From assembly GCF_001375495.1 (NCBI RefSeq), contig NZ_LN831056.1, positions 161,654 through 225,653 on the forward strand: a DNA stretch of 64,000 nucleotides, in the 5' to 3' direction. Of the stretch, positions 61,805 through 64,000 are shown piece after piece. The stretch is from Flaviflexus massiliensis (lineage in GTDB: Bacteria > Actinomycetota > Actinomycetes > Actinomycetales > Actinomycetaceae). Every line of letters starts with the position of its first letter. The first letter of the stretch is position 1. The notes under the pieces were generated by a model, which saw only the letters and a list, made by a program, of their open reading frames with translations, was not told the origin of the DNA and made no database searches. Both the position numbers and the translations under genes were made by a program.

Positions 61805-62518
61805 CGTACGCGTCTCCAGCAGTGCCAACCGAGGCCGTCAGACCAGCCCTGGCCAGATGTTCGGTGTAGCGAATGCTGACGTATTGCGACCCTCGATCGC
61901 TGTGATGAACTAATCCTTCAAGCGCTTGGCCCTTGGCGCTGAGCAACGCGTGTTCCAACGCTTCCAACGGCAGCGCATCGGTGCGCATCGTGGTCCGAGT
62001 CGCCCAGCCAACAATTTTGCGACTGAATGCATCGGTGACAAACGCGGTATAGCAAAATCCGCTGGTCGTGCGCACATAGGTAATATCAGCAACCCACAGC
62101 TGATGCGGTGCATTCACCTTGAAGTTCCGATTGACCAGATCCGGCCGGTGATCTGGCACCTTCGCTGGGCTCGTCGTGCGTGGCTTCCGGCCACGAACGA
62201 CACCGCGGATTCCGGCCAGGCGCATCAGCCGGGCGACTTGGTCGCGGCCCACATCCCACCCAGCACGGGTCATGGCATGCCACATTTTGCGCACCCCATA
62301 GACCCCATAATTAGCCTGGTGCAACTCTTTGACCACCGGAATCAACGCCGCATCGCGTTGCGCGCGCTGACTGGCTGGTCGTGTCTTGGCTGCCCGGTAC
62401 CCGCGTGAGGTGATAAACCCACGGTCTGTCGCACCCAACACGCGACAGATGGACTCGACTCCGAAACGATCCCTGAACATGTCAATGTAAGCAATCTGAA
62501 GTGCCCCGGGTTTTGTTC

Positions 62519-63439
62519 CTAGGCGTTTACCCTATTTTTGATTGTTTCTTGTGTTGGGTAGTGAGCCCAATAGTCGACTTCTACCTCGTGTGGTGTCCGA
62601 TATCCCAGGCTTTGGTGGAGTCGGGCTTCGTTCCACCACGTCACCCATTGAAATGTGGCGATCTCGACCTCAATAACATCAGCCCACCGGCGGGTATGGA
62701 TCAATTCATTCTTGTATGAGCCGTTGACATTTTCTGCTAGAGCGTTATCGTAGGAATCTCCCACTGTGCCGGTTGACGGAGTGATACCAGCCTCTGTCAG
62801 CTTGTCGTTATAGACAACGCTAACGTATTGGGAGCCGTGGTCAGCATGATGGACCAGACGCGTGGTTTCCTTCGCTGATGCAATGGCTTGATTCAATGCT
62901 TGTAAGGGGAGGGCTTCGGTCCGCATCGAATCCGATAGTGCCCAGCCCACGATCTTGCGGGAGAAGGCATCGGTGACAAACGCTGCATACACAAACCCTG
63001 TCACGGTGCGAACATAGGTGATGTCAGCAACCCATAACCGATTCGGTCCACTTGCTTGAAAGTCTCGTTTGACCAGGTCAGGGCGCGTATCAACAGTCCG
63101 TGGTTTACGTGTCGTGACAGGAGGCTTGCCTTTGCTCTTGCCGCATACCCCGGCCAGGCGCATCAACCGGCCAGTTTGCTCCCGGCCGATACTGATTCCT
63201 GCACGGCGCAGTACATGCCACATCTTGCGTACACCGTAGACCCCGTAGTTTTCTTCATGAATCTGGCAGATCATCTCCACGAGGTCAGCATCACGCAGTG
63301 CCCGGGCACTGGGGCCGCGGGATTTGGATTGGCGGTATCCCCGGGCAGTGATGAACCCGCCTTCGCGGTGCTGTTGTAACGTCTGGCAGATGAACTCAAC
63401 CCCGAAATGATCACGGTATTCGTCGATGAATGAGATCAT
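62519..63439 (-). CDS. IS3-type transposase OrfB
   Basis: 306 residues: ENYGVYGVRKMWHVLRRAGI, DDE core LWVADITYVRTVTGFVYA, VHHADHGSQYVSVVY and NALAENVNGSYKNELI. Overlaps orfA by four bases (ATGA). Intact. Confidence 0.93.
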   Translation of the reverse strand: MISFIDEYRDHFGVEFICQTLQQHREGGFITARGYRQSKSRGPSARALRDADLVEMICQIHEENYGVYGVRKMWHVLRRAGISIGREQTGRLMRLAGVCGKSKGKPPVTTRKPRTVDTRPDLVKRDFQASGPNRLWVADITYVRTVTGFVYAAFVTDAFSRKIVGWALSDSMRTEALPLQALNQAIASAKETTRLVHHADHGSQYVSVVYNDKLTEAGITPSTGTVGDSYDNALAENVNGSYKNELIHTRRWADVIEVEIATFQWVTWWNEARLHQSLGYRTPHEVEVDYWAHYPTQETIKNRVNA

Positions 63440-63750
63440 TTCTGACGTTTCGGGTCGAGTTCGGACGCGAAAAAAGCTGAGGCAGCTTTCAACAGTTCGT
63501 TGGTGTCACGAAGTTCTTGGTTCTCCCTGCGTAGCCGCGCATTCTCGGCGATCACGTCTTCCTCCGCACGGTGTACTCCACCGGCTTGACGAGCTTGTTG
63601 TACCCACTGGCGGGCTGTATGCCACGAAACCCCCAGCTTTGGGCCTACCAGTTTGCATGCTGCTTGGATGGATAGATTTTCTGCCAGAATACGGTCTTCT
63701 ACGAGGCGAACCACACGGTCCTTCGCGTCCTGGTCAAACTTCTTCGGCAT
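63436..63750 (-). CDS. IS3-type transposase OrfA
   Basis: 104 residues: [20 protein letters not shown] opens a helix-turn-helix with [15 protein letters not shown], then zipper [20 protein letters not shown]. Intact. Confidence 0.92.
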   Translation of the reverse strand: MPKKFDQDAKDRVVRLVEDRILAENLSIQAACKLVGPKLGVSWHTARQWVQQARQAGGVHRAEEDVIAENARLRRENQELRDTNELLKAASAFFASELDPKRQK

Positions 63751-63800
63751 GGTCTAGATTTTCCCATCTACTCAGACGGAACAAAACCTGGGACAGTCCA

Positions 63801-64000
63801 GGGTGGTGCATGAGGTGTTTGGTGTGTTCGAGTGCGGACAGTGACATGTAGCGCTTTTGTTGGATCCAATCGTCGTGTTGCTCGGCAAGAACCGCACCGA
63901 CAAGCCGGATGATGGATTCGCGGTTCGGGAAGATGCCCACGACATCGGTGCGCCGGCGGATCTCCCTGTTTAACCGCTCGGTGGGGTTGTTCGACCACAC
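63801..64000 (-). mobile_element. IS256 family transposase, fragment
   Basis: The minus strand reads [20 protein letters not shown], then [20 protein letters not shown], the conserved C-terminal block of IS256-type (mutator) transposases. The 3' end is cut by the IS3-type element, and the rest lies beyond the window. Confidence 0.88.

Larger units (their letters stand above)
60207..62496 (-). mobile_element. IS3-type element, copy 2, split and truncated
   Basis: Right inverted repeat TGAATCGCCCTGGGTTTTGT at 60207, minus strand, same as copy 1 (37966). The orfB part is interrupted by an IS110 element (60452-61804), and the orfA end is lost where the next element begins at 62497. Confidence 0.9.
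60235..62496 (-). pseudogene. IS3-type transposase OrfB, interrupted
   Basis: First part MFRDRFGVESICRVLGATDR to GTAGDAYD (62480 down to 61805), second part NALAETVNGLYKAELIYARP to YHMTQAQALSPV (60450 down to 60235). Together equal to the OrfB at 38330. The break falls beside the last catalytic Glu block. Confidence 0.88.
62497..63800 (-). mobile_element. IS3-type insertion sequence, second kind
   Basis: 1304 bp with ends TGAAGTGCCCCGGGTTTTGT and, in complement, TGGACTGTCCCAGGTTTTGT. It interrupts the IS3-type copy on the left and an IS256-type element on the right. Related to but distinct from the element at 37966. Confidence 0.92.

Overview
The window comes from a high-GC actinobacterium. 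It encodes mycothiol S-conjugate amidase (mca), DivIC, a DUF501 protein, DUF4307 and a Bax inhibitor-1-like membrane protein. The order glmU-prs-rplY-pth-mfd-lipoprotein-eno-divIC-DUF501-ppx, followed by greA, mca, hemolysin III, a short-chain uppS, xseB/xseA, ispH and ychF, resembles the Rv1014c-Rv1112 segment of Mycobacterium tuberculosis from general knowledge. The plasmid and IS content of the right half suggests exchange with Corynebacterium/Brevibacterium-like bacteria. I cannot fix the genus; an Actinomycetaceae-like lineage is a guess.

Bases 1-30921 are an orderly housekeeping chromosome. It holds cell-wall precursor and PRPP synthesis (glmU end, prs), translation (rplY, pth), transcription-repair coupling (mfd), glycolysis (eno), division (divIC), polyphosphate metabolism (ppx, PPK2), Na+/H+ antiport (nhaA), a tRNA with a UAA anticodon, protein repair (msrA), transcript cleavage (greA), thiol metabolism (mca), isoprenoids (uppS, ispH), exonuclease VII (xseA/xseB), rmuC and ychF. 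Several start codons lie 6-8 bases behind a TAnnnT box with no ribosome binding site, which suggests leaderless mRNAs. One small gene, a nucleoside deaminase at 11299-11789, is frameshifted.

From the stop codon of ychF (30921) to the right edge the window is an accessory island. The last codons of ychF recur as extra copies at 32361-32392, 53432-53482 and 54664-54714, all in the ychF orientation, which points to repeated insertion at the ychF 3' end. The first insert carries a HigB/HigA pair plus an alpha/beta hydrolase. A later one carries a DUF488 gene. Between them lies what looks like a whole plasmid (about 34080-46384) opened inside its replication gene: the C-terminal half of rep is at the left end and the N-terminal half at the right end. 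That plasmid holds parA with a small DNA-binding partner, palindromic centromere-like sites, a relaxase remnant, a serine recombinase with its own repeats, cadmium/zinc efflux genes (CDF + ArsR, CadD + CmtR), and remnants of VKOR, DUF305 and a copper-binding four-helix protein.

Bases 46385-53482 hold a decayed copper locus (CueP intact, multicopper oxidase cut), an ArsO-like monooxygenase, a CadA-type P-ATPase with a second CmtR, and a frameshifted luciferase-like monooxygenase. Bases 53483-60140 are dense in toxin-antitoxin genes and wreckage: MntA/HepT (one intact, one degraded), FitAB with a GNAT enzyme, RelBE, HigA fragments, and two chimeric ORFs made by deletion between unrelated genes. 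The right end (60207-64000) is a nest of insertion sequences: an IS3-type copy split by an IS110 element, cut by a second IS3-type element, which in turn cuts an IS256-type element.
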